Notes under the pieces: generated by a model
Seen by the model: only the letters and a program-made list of their open reading frames with translations
Told to the model about the DNA's origin: nothing
Database searches by the model: none
Translations under genes and position numbers: made by a program
Origin: Aequorivita capsosiphonis DSM 23843
GTDB taxonomy: Bacteria > Bacteroidota > Bacteroidia > Flavobacteriales > Flavobacteriaceae
DNA: 64,000 bases
Assembly: GCF_000429125.1 (NCBI RefSeq)
Contig: NZ_AUBG01000010.1
Location: 85,635-149,634, forward strand
Direction of reading: 5' to 3'
Shown: positions 52,458 through 62,530 of the stretch, piece by piece
Position numbering within the stretch: position 1 is the first letter of the stretch
Layout: every line of letters begins with the position of its first letter

Positions 52458-54470
52458 TTGGTGGCAAATAAAATAATATTTTTATTCTTTAGTCTTGTGC
52501 TTACAACCTTTTCGGGGTTATGTCAAGATATTTCCCATTATGAGGAAATTGTAAATACCACAAATGATAAAGCCAAAAAATTGGTGGCATTGGACAGCAT
52601 TTTAAAGCGCACTTTTAAAACGGATCCAGATGCTTTTATCACATACAGTCTACAGTATATCGACCTGGCGCAAGCCTTGGATAGCATAGAAAGTGCCGCC
52701 AAAAAAGCGATGAACTTACAATACCCGCTCACCAATTATAAAAATGATCCACGACAGGCAATAACTATCATAAATAGCGTACTTGCCAGGAAATACAAAA
52801 TAAAAGACAGCCTTTTATTGGGTGGACTTTACATAAAACGCGGGAGCGCAAATACCAAGGTTGATCTAAAAAAGGCGATTGAGGATTATAATTTGGCGCT
52901 CATAAATTTTTCATCTTGCGACTCCTTAAATATCGCCGACACCTATTTATTTAGGGGTCAAGCCTATTCCCAATTAGGGAAGTTTATATTAGCTGGGGAA
53001 GACCTAACAAAGGCTTTCAATATTTATGAATCTAAAGAGGAATACGACTATATGGTCTATGCGCAACAGGGCATCATCAATATGTTTAGTATGAATGGTT
53101 TTTATGAAAAAGCGAAGTTGGAGCGAGATATGCTGATTCAGAAAATGAGAAATTTAAAGTTAGATTCCTATTTATCAAACGAGTATTACAATCAAGCTTT
53201 AGATTATAAAAAAATGGGGGATCCTGCTCAGGAATATAAATCACTACTAAAGGCCGAAAAAAATTTTGATGAAAATGCCTCCAGTAAGTCAACCTATGTT
53301 GGTATCCAATCAACACTTATAGAATATTATTGCCAACAAAACCAGCTCGTTGAGGCTAAAAAACATCTTGATATTCTGGAATCCTTGGAATATGACTTTT
53401 CTGGAAACTCCTTGGCTGAAATGAATTATTTGGGAGCAAAGGCTGCGTATCTTAAAACAAGAGGAAAATATGAAGAAGCCTTAGTCTTACTTGAAAAAAA
53501 ATTGGTTATTGCCAAAAGTCTTGGTTTGGAAGATGAAATTATGAGCTCGTATTCATCTTTATCAGCGCTTTATTTTGATTTAGGCGATTACAAAAAAAGT
53601 ATTTTGAATAACCACGCATCAACGGCTCTTAAGGATTCTATATATAACAAAAGTACCGCAAACACGCTCGCATATTTTCAAACCTTATACGAGACGGAAA
53701 AGAAAGAAAAAGAGCTAGTTGAAAAAACCGCAGATATAAATCTTCTTGAAAAAGACAATCAAGGTTTTAAAAAGGTAATGCTATTTGCGGGAGTTGCTGC
53801 CATGTTTGGGTTTGGGCTGGTTCTGCTTTATCGCAATCAAAGATATTTAAAAGCGAACAAAATTCTTCAAGAACGCTACAGTCAGGAGTTACTTATTTCG
53901 CAAGAAGGGGAGCGCAGGAGAATATCTAAAGACCTCCACGATGGGGTTGGTCAACAACTATTAGTTATAAAAAACAAATTAATGGCCAGCGGAGACGAAG
54001 ACACCAAGCAAATGGTAGACCATACAATAGAAGAAGTACGCGCTATATCTAGAGATCTTCACCCGTTTCAGCTTCAAGAATTAGGAATAACAAAAGCCAT
54101 AGAATATACTATAAACCAAATAGATGAGAACACCAAACTTTTTATTTCAGCAGAAATTGATAATATTGACAATATCTTTTCAAAGGAAGACGAAATAAAT
54201 ATTTATAGAATTATTCAAGAGAGTTTAAGCAATATACTTAAACACGGCCAGGCCGAAGCAGGAAAGGTTTCGGTGAAAAAATTGCGTAACAATATCATAA
54301 TTTCGATACGCGATAACGGCGTAGGTTTCGATTTTGGTGAAAAGTACCAAGACGTAAAATCCTTAGGATTAAAAACACTTTTAGAACGAACCAAGTTTTT
54401 AAACGGTCAAATGAAAGTATCATCTAAAAAAGAAAGCGGCACTGTGCTAGAATTTCAATTTCCGATATGA
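52458..54470 (+). CDS. TPR-containing sensor histidine kinase (HisKA_3 type)
   Basis: 670 residues with start TTG at 52458 or GTG at 52461. A signal peptide (KIIFLFFSLVLTTFSGLCQ) is followed by about 400 periplasmic residues with tetratricopeptide-like repeats, one membrane helix (about 440-460), then the kinase. The phospho-His is in RRISKDLHDGVGQQL and the ATP domain has NILKHG and IRDNGVGFDFG. It overlaps the response regulator gene by 4 bp (ATGA), so they form a two-component pair. Confidence 0.93.
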   Translation: MVANKIIFLFFSLVLTTFSGLCQDISHYEEIVNTTNDKAKKLVALDSILKRTFKTDPDAFITYSLQYIDLAQALDSIESAAKKAMNLQYPLTNYKNDPRQAITIINSVLARKYKIKDSLLLGGLYIKRGSANTKVDLKKAIEDYNLALINFSSCDSLNIADTYLFRGQAYSQLGKFILAGEDLTKAFNIYESKEEYDYMVYAQQGIINMFSMNGFYEKAKLERDMLIQKMRNLKLDSYLSNEYYNQALDYKKMGDPAQEYKSLLKAEKNFDENASSKSTYVGIQSTLIEYYCQQNQLVEAKKHLDILESLEYDFSGNSLAEMNYLGAKAAYLKTRGKYEEALVLLEKKLVIAKSLGLEDEIMSSYSSLSALYFDLGDYKKSILNNHASTALKDSIYNKSTANTLAYFQTLYETEKKEKELVEKTADINLLEKDNQGFKKVMLFAGVAAMFGFGLVLLYRNQRYLKANKILQERYSQELLISQEGERRRISKDLHDGVGQQLLVIKNKLMASGDEDTKQMVDHTIEEVRAISRDLHPFQLQELGITKAIEYTINQIDENTKLFISAEIDNIDNIFSKEDEINIYRIIQESLSNILKHGQAEAGKVSVKKLRNNIIISIRDNGVGFDFGEKYQDVKSLGLKTLLERTKFLNGQMKVSSKKESGTVLEFQFPI

Positions 54471-55105
54471 GTTATACTACCCCGTCCATCATCATCGCAG
54501 ACGACCATCCCCTACTTTTAAAAGGCCTTAGTGACTTTTTAATTGAAAAAGGATACAACCTTATAGGCCAAGCCAATAACGGAAGAGAAGCCTTTAATTT
54601 AATAATCGAAATGAAGCCTGACATCGCAATTTTGGATATTCAAATGCCATATATGTCTGGGCTCGAAATTGCGCAGCAATGTAAAGACCTAAATTTAGAA
54701 ACTAAAATTGTACTAATAACCCTCCATAAAGAAAAGGATCTCTACCAAAAAGCGCAGGAACTGAATATTTTTGGTTATATATTGAAAGAATTCGCGTTAG
54801 AAGAAATCGAGAATTGTATTAAAACAGTAACGGAAGGAACGCCTTTTTTTAGCGATAGAATAAAAGAACTTATTGGGGTTATACTATTGGAGGATAACGA
54901 GCTTAGTAGTCTTACACCTTCCGAAAGAAAGATCCTAAAGCTTATTGCACGAGATAAGACCAATAAAGAAATAGCTTCACAATTATTTATTTCGTACCGA
55001 ACGGTCGAGAAACACCGAAGTAATATTATCACCAAACTTCACCTTGAACCTAAAACAAATAGTCTTCTTATCTGGGCCAAGGAAAATCACGACAAGCTGT
55101 TATAG
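54467..55105 (+). CDS. LuxR/NarL family response regulator
   Basis: 212 residues. Receiver domain with acidic pocket IIIADDHP, phosphoacceptor Asp57 in IAILDIQMPYMSG and conserved Lys in YILKEF. Output HTH (about 145-210): LTPSERKILKLIARDKTNKE and YRTVEKHRSNI. It would be phosphorylated by the TPR kinase encoded upstream and bind DNA. Its target genes are not evident. Confidence 0.94.
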   Translation: MSYTTPSIIIADDHPLLLKGLSDFLIEKGYNLIGQANNGREAFNLIIEMKPDIAILDIQMPYMSGLEIAQQCKDLNLETKIVLITLHKEKDLYQKAQELNIFGYILKEFALEEIENCIKTVTEGTPFFSDRIKELIGVILLEDNELSSLTPSERKILKLIARDKTNKEIASQLFISYRTVEKHRSNIITKLHLEPKTNSLLIWAKENHDKLL

Positions 55106-55215
55106 GATTCTTTAAAGGAATATTAGTGAATCGTCAAATTTCAATCGTTTAAGGTGTAATAATCTACGTAGTATTACGTATTCCATATCTCTATAGAATG
55201 TCTTATTTTTACTTT

Positions 55216-55359
55216 ATGCAAGATTCAGCTTATATAGAAGAAGAGGTTAAAACTTATAAAACATCGAACGCTTCAAACAGACCGATGTTTATCATCTTAA
55301 CCATTGCCACCATATTGATTATTATATTGAATTTAATAAGTACACTATTTTTTTACTGA
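55216..55359 (+). CDS. Small single-pass membrane protein (47 residues)
   Basis: An ATG frame reading MQDSAYIEEEVKTYKTSNAS, then NRPMFIILTIATILIIILNL and ISTLFFY. A polar N-terminus precedes one membrane helix (about 24-46). It has its own terminator at 55379-55409. Function unknown; it may belong with the two-component system upstream (110-bp gap). Confidence 0.6.
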   Translation: MQDSAYIEEEVKTYKTSNASNRPMFIILTIATILIIILNLISTLFFY

Positions 55360-55378
55360 GTAGTTTCCTAATTAATCA

Positions 55379-55409
55379 AAAAAAATCCGGCAATGGCCGG
55401 ATTTTTTAA
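55379..55409. terminator. Bidirectional intrinsic terminator
   Basis: AAAAAATCCGGC pairs with GCCGGATTTTTT around aatg. It separates the small plus-strand gene from the minus-strand dehydrogenase E2 gene. Confidence 0.88.
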
Positions 55410-55429
55410 TTTTATATACTCAAAGCTCC

Positions 55430-56692
55430 TTATAGCTCTAAAGCGCGTTTCACGTTGTTATCCATTAAAAGCTCCTCAGGCCTTTCAAGTGCTTCTTTTA
55501 TAGCCACTAAAAATCCAACAGATTCCTTACCGTCAATAATTCTATGGTCGTAAGATAAAGCCAAGTACATTACTGGGGCCACTACAATACCTCCATCTCT
55601 TACAATTGCGCGTTCCACGATGTTGTGCATTCCCAAAATTGCCGATTGTGGTGGATTAATAATTGGAGTTGAAAGCATACTTCCAAAAACACCTCCATTA
55701 GATATTGTAAAAGTACCTCCAGTCATTTCATCTACGGTAATCTTACCATCTCGTGCGCGAAGAGCAAGTCTTTTCACTTCATTTTCCACACCTCTAAAAT
55801 TCAAGTTCTCTGCATTTCTGATTACTGGAACCATTAAACCTTTTGGCCCAGAGACTGCTATAGAAATATCTTTAAAATCGTAGGTAACCATATAATCACC
55901 GTCGATCATGGAGTTTACATCTGGGTAAAGCTCTAATGCCCGAACCACAGCCAAAGTGAAGAACGACATAAAGCCTAGTCCTACTCCGTGTTTTTCTTTG
56001 AACTGTTCCTTATATTGACTTCTTAAAGCAAAAATGGGGCTCATATCTACCTCATTAAATGTGGTAAGCATGGCGGTTTCATTTTTTGCTGAAACCAAAC
56101 GCTCTGCAACTTTTCTACGAAGCATAGAAAGTTTTTTGCGCTCACTCCCGCGACTTCCTGTTCCCGGAGTTCCCATAGAAGGCGTTGAAGAAACAGCATC
56201 TTGTTTAGTGATACGTCCGTCACGGCCACTTCCCTTCACATCTTTCGAAGTCATTCCTTTTTCATCAAGAATTTTCTTCGCAGCTGGTGAAGCCGATCCT
56301 GTAGCATATGTTTTTTTATCCTGTTTTTGGTCTGGAGCAGAAGATTTTGAGGGCGCCTCTTTCTTTGTCTCCGCTTTTGCCGGAGCTTCCTTTTCTTTTG
56401 AATCTTCTTTTTTAGATTCTTTCTTCTCTGAAGAATCAATTCCTCCTGGTTTTTTGGCTTCTGTATCAATTAGACAAACCACATCTCCCACTGCAATAAC
56501 ATCACCTTCTTCGGCTTTTAAAGTAATAATGCCGCTAGCTTCTGCTGGAAGTTCCAAAGTTGCTTTATCACTATCTACTTCGGCAACCGCTTGATCTTTT
56601 TCAACGTAATCGCCATCCTTTACCAACCAAGTTGCTATTTCAACTTCGGTGATGGATTCTCCCGGAGACGGGACTTTCATTTCTAATGCCAT
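55430..56692 (-). CDS. sucB: 2-oxoglutarate dehydrogenase E2 (dihydrolipoyl succinyltransferase)
   Basis: 420 residues. Lipoyl domain (1-80) with Lys43 in [13 protein letters not shown]; a Lys/Glu/Ala-rich linker; E3-binding domain (about 130-165, [13 protein letters not shown]); catalytic acetyltransferase domain with [10 protein letters not shown], whose His is the base. It transfers the succinyl group to CoA in the TCA cycle. The E1 gene lies 686 bp upstream on the same strand. Confidence 0.95.
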   Translation of the reverse strand: MALEMKVPSPGESITEVEIATWLVKDGDYVEKDQAVAEVDSDKATLELPAEASGIITLKAEEGDVIAVGDVVCLIDTEAKKPGGIDSSEKKESKKEDSKEKEAPAKAETKKEAPSKSSAPDQKQDKKTYATGSASPAAKKILDEKGMTSKDVKGSGRDGRITKQDAVSSTPSMGTPGTGSRGSERKKLSMLRRKVAERLVSAKNETAMLTTFNEVDMSPIFALRSQYKEQFKEKHGVGLGFMSFFTLAVVRALELYPDVNSMIDGDYMVTYDFKDISIAVSGPKGLMVPVIRNAENLNFRGVENEVKRLALRARDGKITVDEMTGGTFTISNGGVFGSMLSTPIINPPQSAILGMHNIVERAIVRDGGIVVAPVMYLALSYDHRIIDGKESVGFLVAIKEALERPEELLMDNNVKRALEL

Positions 56693-56741
56693 AATTTTTA
56701 TCTTTTATAACTGCAAGAATAATTATCCTTGCGGGAAATTT

Positions 56742-57191
56742 TTATTTAAACCCTATTCTTTTTCGTTCTATTTGTTCTTTTTCCTTTCGGTCCTTCTGCA
56801 TCAAATACCGTAAAACATCGTTTACGTTATTAAATTGCTGATCGTATTTTTCTTCCAATTTGGAAAGCTTTTCTCCTAACTCTTTATGTGAAAGTGCAAA
56901 TTGACGCATCATCACAAAAGCTCTAATTATCGAGATATTTACAAGTATAGCCGTTTTGCTCCGTAACACACTTGATAACATTGCCACGCCTTGCTCTGTA
57001 AATGCGAAAGGTTTATACCTTGTTCCACCGTGCTGATTTGACATCACAAGTTGTGATCTCAAGTTTTCAAATTCATTTTCGGTAAGCTCAAACATAAAAT
57101 CGTTATGAAACCGCTCCATATTTCTACGAACAGCCTGTTTCAAAACTCTTGTTTCAACTCCATAGATTTCAGCAAGGTCAAAATCCAGCAT
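56742..57191 (-). CDS. ORF6N domain protein with a truncated 5' end
   Basis: 149 residues from the ATG at 57191. It carries the ORF6N DNA-binding domain (MLDFDLAEIYGVETRVLKQA ... FMFELTENEFENLRSQ and FTEQGVAMLSSVL), a domain otherwise common in phages. The frame upstream reads MKLQEIQNRIYE, then a TAG at 57207-57209, then RNENV before MLDFDL. The full-length form would therefore start at 57245, and here its first 17 codons are cut off. A coiled C-terminal tail is rich in Lys/Glu. It splits the sucA-sucB pair and looks inserted there. Confidence 0.8.
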   Translation of the reverse strand: MLDFDLAEIYGVETRVLKQAVRRNMERFHNDFMFELTENEFENLRSQLVMSNQHGGTRYKPFAFTEQGVAMLSSVLRSKTAILVNISIIRAFVMMRQFALSHKELGEKLSKLEEKYDQQFNNVNDVLRYLMQKDRKEKEQIERKRIGFK

Positions 57192-57377
57192 AACATTCTC
57201 GTTACGCTATTCATATATTCTATTTTGGATTTCTTGTAATTTCATCTCGATTCAAACTACATGATACAATATTTCAAAAGCCTATCACTATTTACGACAA
57301 ACCACTCATTTCATTCAAGTAAAAATATTATTAATTCTTCTGAATACCTATCAGGAATTAAAAACCTTTTACAAAAA

Positions 57378-60155
57378 TCACTTCATATCTTTATCAAAAA
57401 CATTCTCAATTACTTTTGCGTGTCGTGCTTTTGAACGCACAGTGCTTCCAGCTGCTGGAGCTGCATACATTTTTCTACTGCAAACCCTAAAGTTTCTCGC
57501 TTCTTCAAAATGCATCATAAGGTGAGAATAGGCGCCCATATTTCTAGGCTCTTCCTGTGCCCACACCACGTCATCGGCATCTTTGTATTTTTTAATTATT
57601 TTATTAATTTGTTCAATCGGTAAAGGAAACAATTGTTCTATACGAACCAATGCCACATCATCTCTTTTCAGCTCTTCTCTTTTTTCGAGTAGATCGTAGT
57701 AGAATTTCCCAGTAACAAAGACTAATGACTTTACTTTTTTCGCTTTCGCTTCTGCATCGTCAATTAACATCTGGAACGTACCATTTGCAAATTCTTCCTT
57801 AGTAGAAACTACTTTTGGATGACGCAATAAACTTTTCGGAGTAAATACAATTAGTGGCTTGCGATATTTAGTTTTTAACTGTCTTCTAAATAGGTGAAAT
57901 AAATTTGCAGGTGTTGTAACATCTGCTACATACATATTATCAACCGCACATAATTGAAGATAACGCTCCATTCTACCCGAAGAGTGTTCTGCACCCTGTC
58001 CTTCATAACCGTGTGGCAATAGCATGACCAAACCATTTTGAAGCTTCCATTTATCTTCTGCAGCAGAAATGTACTGATCTATCATTATTTGGGCTCCGTT
58101 GCTAAAATCACCAAACTGTGCTTCCCATATCGTTAAAGTTTGAGGGCTAGCCATGGCATAACCGTAATCAAAACCTACAACGCCATATTCAGACAATAAT
58201 GAGTTATAAATATAAAATTCAGCTTGATCTCCTTTTAGATTATTTAAAAGAACAACTTCTTCTTCACTCTCTTCTACTTTAATAACTGCGTGACGGTGTG
58301 AGAATGTTCCTCGCTCCACATCTTGCCCGCTCATTCTAACGTCGTGGCCTTCTTTCAAAAGACTTCCATAGGCCAGAAGTTCGCCCATAGCCCAGTCAAG
58401 CTTATTGTCTTCAAAATACATAGCGTGCCTATGTTCAATAAGCTTTCCTATTTTTTTGAGGAATTTTTTATCTTCAGGCAACTTGGTAATTACCTCTGCT
58501 ATTTCGTCAAGCTCCTTAAGATCGAACGTAGTATCAACCGGTTCTATCATTTGGTTTTCTTCGGAGTAATCATAGCCTTCCCATTCGTCCTGCATAAAAG
58601 GTGTAATGGTAGTTTTATCTTCCTTTCTGGAATCTTCTAGATTTTCTTCTAGTTTATTTTTGTATTCCTCTTCTAATTTAGCCGTATAGCCTTCATCAAT
58701 AACGCCTTCTGCAATCAATTTTTCCGCATAAATATTTCTCGGGTTTTCGTGCTTGGCAATTGCCTTATAAAGTTTAGGCTGTGTAAATCTAGGTTCATCA
58801 CCTTCGTTGTGTCCATATTTTCTATAGCCCAACAAATCAATAAAGACATCACGACCAAACTCCATTCTAAAATCTAATGCGAAGAGCATGGCATGAACCA
58901 CAGCTTCCACATCATCTGCATTTACGTGAAGAATGGGTGAAAAAGTCACTTTTCCAACATCAGTACAATAGATTGAGGAACGAGCATCTAGATAGTTCGT
59001 GGTAAAACCTATTTGGTTATTGACCACAATATGAATGGTTCCACCCGTTTTATAGCCATCAAGCTGAGCCATTTGTACAATCTCATAAACAATACCTTGC
59101 GCAGCGATGGCAGCATCACCGTGAACAACAATTGGTAATACTTGACTTGGATTCTCTTTATAATGATCGTCTTGTTTGGAACGTGAAATCCCTTGAACAA
59201 CAGCACCAACAGTTTCTAAGTGAGATGGGTTTGGGGCAATATTAAGATTGATTTCCTTCCCGGAATCAGTTTTTCGCTTAGAGGTCCAACCTAAGTGATA
59301 TTTTACATCACCGTCAAAAATATCCTGTGCATAATCTTTACCATCAAATTCGCTGAAAATATCCTTGGCACTTTTACCAAAAATGTTGGTCAACGTACTT
59401 AAGCGACCCCGGTGTGCCATTCCCATTACGAATTCCTTCACTCCCTTTTCAGCGGCGTTTTCAATTAGGGAATCCAAAGCTGGGATCAAACTTTCGCCAC
59501 CCTCAAGTGAAAAACGTTTTTGCCCAACGTATTTTGTATGAAGAAAGCTCTCAAAAGAGACAGCTTCATTCAGTTTTCTAAGTATATGTTTTTTATGCTC
59601 TTTCGAGAAAGCAGGTTGATTGTCGTTGGCATTCAGCCTTGCTTGAATCCAATCAATTTCTTCGGGATTACGAATAAACATATATTCTATCCCGATAGAA
59701 TCGCAGTAGATTCTTTCAAGATGCTTAATTATCTCTTCTAAAGAGGCTTCTCCAATACCTATGACCTCTCCAGCTCTAAAAGTTGCTTTCAGATCGTGTT
59801 GTGATAGGCCAAAATTCTCAATTGCTAAAGTTGGCGAATATTTTCTCCGTTCACGGACTGGGTTTGTTTTCGTAAAGAAATGCCCACGAGTACGATAGCC
59901 ATCAATCAGCTTAAGCACCTGAAACTCCTTGATTACATCTGCACAAATTGCGCCTAGATCGTATTCTTGAGGTTCTGCCGGAGAAACCTCCGGAGCAGCA
60001 AAGAACTCTTGACTGCCGGGTTCAGAACCAAAATCGAAACCTTGGAAAAAAGCTCTCCAACTTGGTTCAACACTGTCTGGGTATTGTAAATATTTTTCGT
60101 AAAGCTCCGCGATGTAAGAAGGGTGAACCGCGTTTAAGAATGAAAATTTATCCAT
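57378..60155 (-). CDS. sucA: 2-oxoglutarate dehydrogenase E1 component
   Basis: 925 residues. N-terminal segment SFLNAVHPSYIAELYEKYLQ typical for E1o, then GMAHRGRLSTLTNIFGKS and the thiamine-diphosphate region HGDAAIAAQGIVYEIVQM. The C-terminal half holds GFDYGYAMASPQTLTIWEAQ and LLPHGYEGQGAEHSSGRMER. It decarboxylates 2-oxoglutarate and passes succinyl to the E2 lipoyl group. A -7 box TATATTTG is at 60193-60200. Confidence 0.96.
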   Translation of the reverse strand: MDKFSFLNAVHPSYIAELYEKYLQYPDSVEPSWRAFFQGFDFGSEPGSQEFFAAPEVSPAEPQEYDLGAICADVIKEFQVLKLIDGYRTRGHFFTKTNPVRERRKYSPTLAIENFGLSQHDLKATFRAGEVIGIGEASLEEIIKHLERIYCDSIGIEYMFIRNPEEIDWIQARLNANDNQPAFSKEHKKHILRKLNEAVSFESFLHTKYVGQKRFSLEGGESLIPALDSLIENAAEKGVKEFVMGMAHRGRLSTLTNIFGKSAKDIFSEFDGKDYAQDIFDGDVKYHLGWTSKRKTDSGKEINLNIAPNPSHLETVGAVVQGISRSKQDDHYKENPSQVLPIVVHGDAAIAAQGIVYEIVQMAQLDGYKTGGTIHIVVNNQIGFTTNYLDARSSIYCTDVGKVTFSPILHVNADDVEAVVHAMLFALDFRMEFGRDVFIDLLGYRKYGHNEGDEPRFTQPKLYKAIAKHENPRNIYAEKLIAEGVIDEGYTAKLEEEYKNKLEENLEDSRKEDKTTITPFMQDEWEGYDYSEENQMIEPVDTTFDLKELDEIAEVITKLPEDKKFLKKIGKLIEHRHAMYFEDNKLDWAMGELLAYGSLLKEGHDVRMSGQDVERGTFSHRHAVIKVEESEEEVVLLNNLKGDQAEFYIYNSLLSEYGVVGFDYGYAMASPQTLTIWEAQFGDFSNGAQIMIDQYISAAEDKWKLQNGLVMLLPHGYEGQGAEHSSGRMERYLQLCAVDNMYVADVTTPANLFHLFRRQLKTKYRKPLIVFTPKSLLRHPKVVSTKEEFANGTFQMLIDDAEAKAKKVKSLVFVTGKFYYDLLEKREELKRDDVALVRIEQLFPLPIEQINKIIKKYKDADDVVWAQEEPRNMGAYSHLMMHFEEARNFRVCSRKMYAAPAAGSTVRSKARHAKVIENVFDKDMK

Positions 60156-60192
60156 GATAAAAAGGCAAGTAGGTCTTTAAAATAAAACGGTA

Positions 60193-60200
60193 CAAATATA
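60193..60200 (-). promoter_or_regulatory. Predicted -7 box for sucA
   Basis: TATATTTG on the minus strand, 37 bp upstream of the sucA start. No matching TTG was found. Confidence 0.45.
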
Positions 60201-60268
60201 CGCTTATTAAGCAGAATAGCCGACTCGATTTCATATATTTATTGTCTGAAATTCTTAAAGTATTCATA

Positions 60269-60793
60269 ATGAAAAAGACCATTTTTAAGTGTTTGACAAA
60301 AATATTATTTTCCGTCGTCGTTCTTTTCTGCACAAATAATTCGTTTGCTCAAAATCAAGAAAATGAATTTTGGGATCACGTACGCTTCGGAGGAGGGATA
60401 GGACTTAGTTTCGGAGATGGCTTCTTCAGTGGAACATTAGCTCCAAGTGCTATTTACCAATTTAACAACCAATTTGCAGCTGGGGTAGCATTAAGTGGAA
60501 CTTACAATAGTCTGAAAAATAGATACACCTCCACAATTTTAGGCGGAAGTATTATTGCGCTCTACAACGTAATACCAGAAATTCAACTATCGGCAGAGTT
60601 TGAGGAACTGAATGTTACCCGCAACTATGAATATAATATTCCAAACCAAAACTATTGGTATCCCGGCTTGTTTATTGGCGCAGGCTTTCACACCAACAAT
60701 TTTACTATTGGAATACGGTATGATGTGCTTTATGACGACAATAAAAGCATCTATGCCCAAGCCTGGGCTCCATTTGTAAGAATCTATTTTTAA
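60269..60793 (+). CDS. Outer-membrane beta-barrel protein beside sucA
   Basis: 174 residues from the ATG at 60269 (MKKTIFKCLTKILFSVVVLF); the longer frame from 60242 lacks a signal-like start. Signal peptide ends near SFAQ. The rest alternates strands with glycine turns (GGGIGLSFGDGFFSGTLAPS, FVRIYF at the end). Homologues are often misnamed alpha-ketoglutarate decarboxylase in flavobacteria, which I suspect comes only from lying beside sucA. The stop overlaps the end of the polyprenyl synthase gene by 4 bp. Confidence 0.82.
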   Translation: MKKTIFKCLTKILFSVVVLFCTNNSFAQNQENEFWDHVRFGGGIGLSFGDGFFSGTLAPSAIYQFNNQFAAGVALSGTYNSLKNRYTSTILGGSIIALYNVIPEIQLSAEFEELNVTRNYEYNIPNQNYWYPGLFIGAGFHTNNFTIGIRYDVLYDDNKSIYAQAWAPFVRIYF

Positions 60794-61764
60794 ACCTTAC
60801 GCAACATCAAATCATCACCAAATAGACGGAGTTGTTCCTTATTTTCTTCGGAAATATTTATAGCATCTAAAAGAGAATATGCCAAATTATTATACTTCTC
60901 TATTTCCGCTTGAGTGGCCTCAGCAGCTCCAGACTGAATAAAAATCTCTGTTATCCTTGCAATCTTGTCCGTTGGATCTTTCGGGTTAATGTCGAAAAGA
61001 TGCTCCAGTTCTTCCGCTTGTGCAGAGGAACCTTTCCTAGCCGCCGTCAAGTACAAAAAGGTTTTTTTATTTGAAATGATATCGCCTCCCACCTGTTTTC
61101 CGAAGGTTTCAGGGTTGCCAAATACATCAAGATAATCATCCTGTAACTGAAAAGCAATGCCTAGGTTTTTTCCAAACTGATAAATATTTTCTTTATCATC
61201 TTCGGCAGCTTCGGCAACAATAGCGCCCATTTTCATAGCGGCACCCACTAAAACAGCTGTTTTGTGATCTATCATTTTTATATATTCCGATAGCAGAACA
61301 TCATCACGGGTTTCAAAATCCATGTCGTGTTGCTGTCCCTCGCAAACCTGTAGTGCAGTTTCACTGAATAATTTGGCGAGTTCCTGAAACATTTTTGGCT
61401 CATAGCACTCAAAAAACTGATAGGCCAAAATCAACATAGCATCTCCAGAGAGAATACCGGTGTTTACATCCCATTTTTCATGAACTGTCCTTTTCCCTCT
61501 TCGCAAAGGCGCATTGTCCATAATATCATCATGAATAAGTGAGAAATTATGAAACATTTCTATAGCCAAAGCGGAAGGAACCGCTTTTTCATAATCAACC
61601 TCGAAAAAATCACAGACCATTAATGTAAGTACTGGCCTGAGCCTTTTACCACCTAAAGAAAGGATATAGTTAATAGGATCATATAATTGAGAAGGCTCAT
61701 TTTTTAAAACGGCTTTTGCGAGACTATCATCGAGAAGTGCGCTGTATTTCTTTAAAAAATCCAT
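60790..61764 (-). CDS. Polyprenyl diphosphate synthase (trans-isoprenyl type)
   Basis: 324 residues. The first Asp-rich motif is LIHDDIMDNAPLRRG and the second QLQDDYLDVFG. It extends an allylic diphosphate with isopentenyl units. The chain length (geranylgeranyl versus longer quinone tails) depends on residues before the first motif, here ALAIEMFHNFS, and cannot be settled by eye. Confidence 0.93.
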   Translation of the reverse strand: MDFLKKYSALLDDSLAKAVLKNEPSQLYDPINYILSLGGKRLRPVLTLMVCDFFEVDYEKAVPSALAIEMFHNFSLIHDDIMDNAPLRRGKRTVHEKWDVNTGILSGDAMLILAYQFFECYEPKMFQELAKLFSETALQVCEGQQHDMDFETRDDVLLSEYIKMIDHKTAVLVGAAMKMGAIVAEAAEDDKENIYQFGKNLGIAFQLQDDYLDVFGNPETFGKQVGGDIISNKKTFLYLTAARKGSSAQAEELEHLFDINPKDPTDKIARITEIFIQSGAAEATQAEIEKYNNLAYSLLDAINISEENKEQLRLFGDDLMLRKV

Positions 61765-61878
61765 GAATCAAAATTTTTGGCTAAAGTAAAACAAGGAAAG
61801 CAAATGCGCACAATTTATCGACGAAAATAGCCTTGTGATTCTAGGATGTTAAATAAAGCAAAACTTTGGAAACTTATT

Positions 61879-61909
61879 TTGTTTTTAAAGTTTCCTTGAA
61901 TTATATTTG
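61879..61909 (+). promoter_or_regulatory. Predicted Bacteroidota promoter for the TetR-TolC operon
   Basis: TTG (61879-61881), 20-bp spacer, TATATTTG (61902-61909): an excellent match. The start codon at 61919 is 9 bp further, so the transcript is nearly leaderless. Confidence 0.7.
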
Positions 61910-61918
61910 CGCCCGATT

Positions 61919-62530
61919 ATGAAAGATAAAATTATAAGAAAGGCAACGGAACTCTTCCTAAAGCTTGGTTTTAAAAGTGTTACGATGGACGATATCGCCA
62001 ATGAAATGGCTATATCAAAAAAAACCATTTATACCCATTTTAAGAATAAGACCACGCTGGTTAGGGAGTGCGCTTTTTCAGTTATGGACAGTATAACCAC
62101 TGGTATAGATCAAATTTGTGCTTTAGACAGCAATCCAATTGAGGAATTGTTCGAAATAAAGAAGTTTATAATGCAAAAATTGGAAGACGACCAAACTTCT
62201 TCACAATTTCAACTTCAAAAGTATTATCCGGAAATAGGCAAAAAACTCCATCAAAACCAATTGGAAAAAATGCTGGAATCCACACAGAAAAACATTAAAA
62301 AAGGAATCGACCAAGGCTTTTATCGCAAAAATCTTGATTCAGATTTTATCGGTCGCCTCTATTTTATGGGAATTACCGGTATTCAGAACGAAGATTTATT
62401 TCCGATTGAAAAATTTTCATCCAAATATAGAACGGAAGAATATCTTGAATATCATCTGCGGGGTATTGTAACGCCCGAAGGTCTAATAACACTAAACAAA
62501 TTCATCAAAGAGCATAAAACCAATGACTAA
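61919..62530 (+). CDS. TetR family transcriptional regulator
   Basis: 203 residues from the ATG at 61919 (MKDKIIRKATELFLKL); a start at 61907 would lie in the promoter. N-terminal HTH SVTMDDIANEMAISKKTIYT followed by HFKNK. The larger C-terminal domain would bind a ligand. It overlaps the TolC gene by 8 bp and probably represses the efflux operon. Confidence 0.94.
   Translation: MKDKIIRKATELFLKLGFKSVTMDDIANEMAISKKTIYTHFKNKTTLVRECAFSVMDSITTGIDQICALDSNPIEELFEIKKFIMQKLEDDQTSSQFQLQKYYPEIGKKLHQNQLEKMLESTQKNIKKGIDQGFYRKNLDSDFIGRLYFMGITGIQNEDLFPIEKFSSKYRTEEYLEYHLRGIVTPEGLITLNKFIKEHKTND

Noticed and set aside
56034..56594. A 186-codon plus-strand frame inside sucB
   Set aside because: It mirrors the Lys/Glu/Ala-rich linker of the E2 protein; low-complexity coding often leaves open antisense frames.
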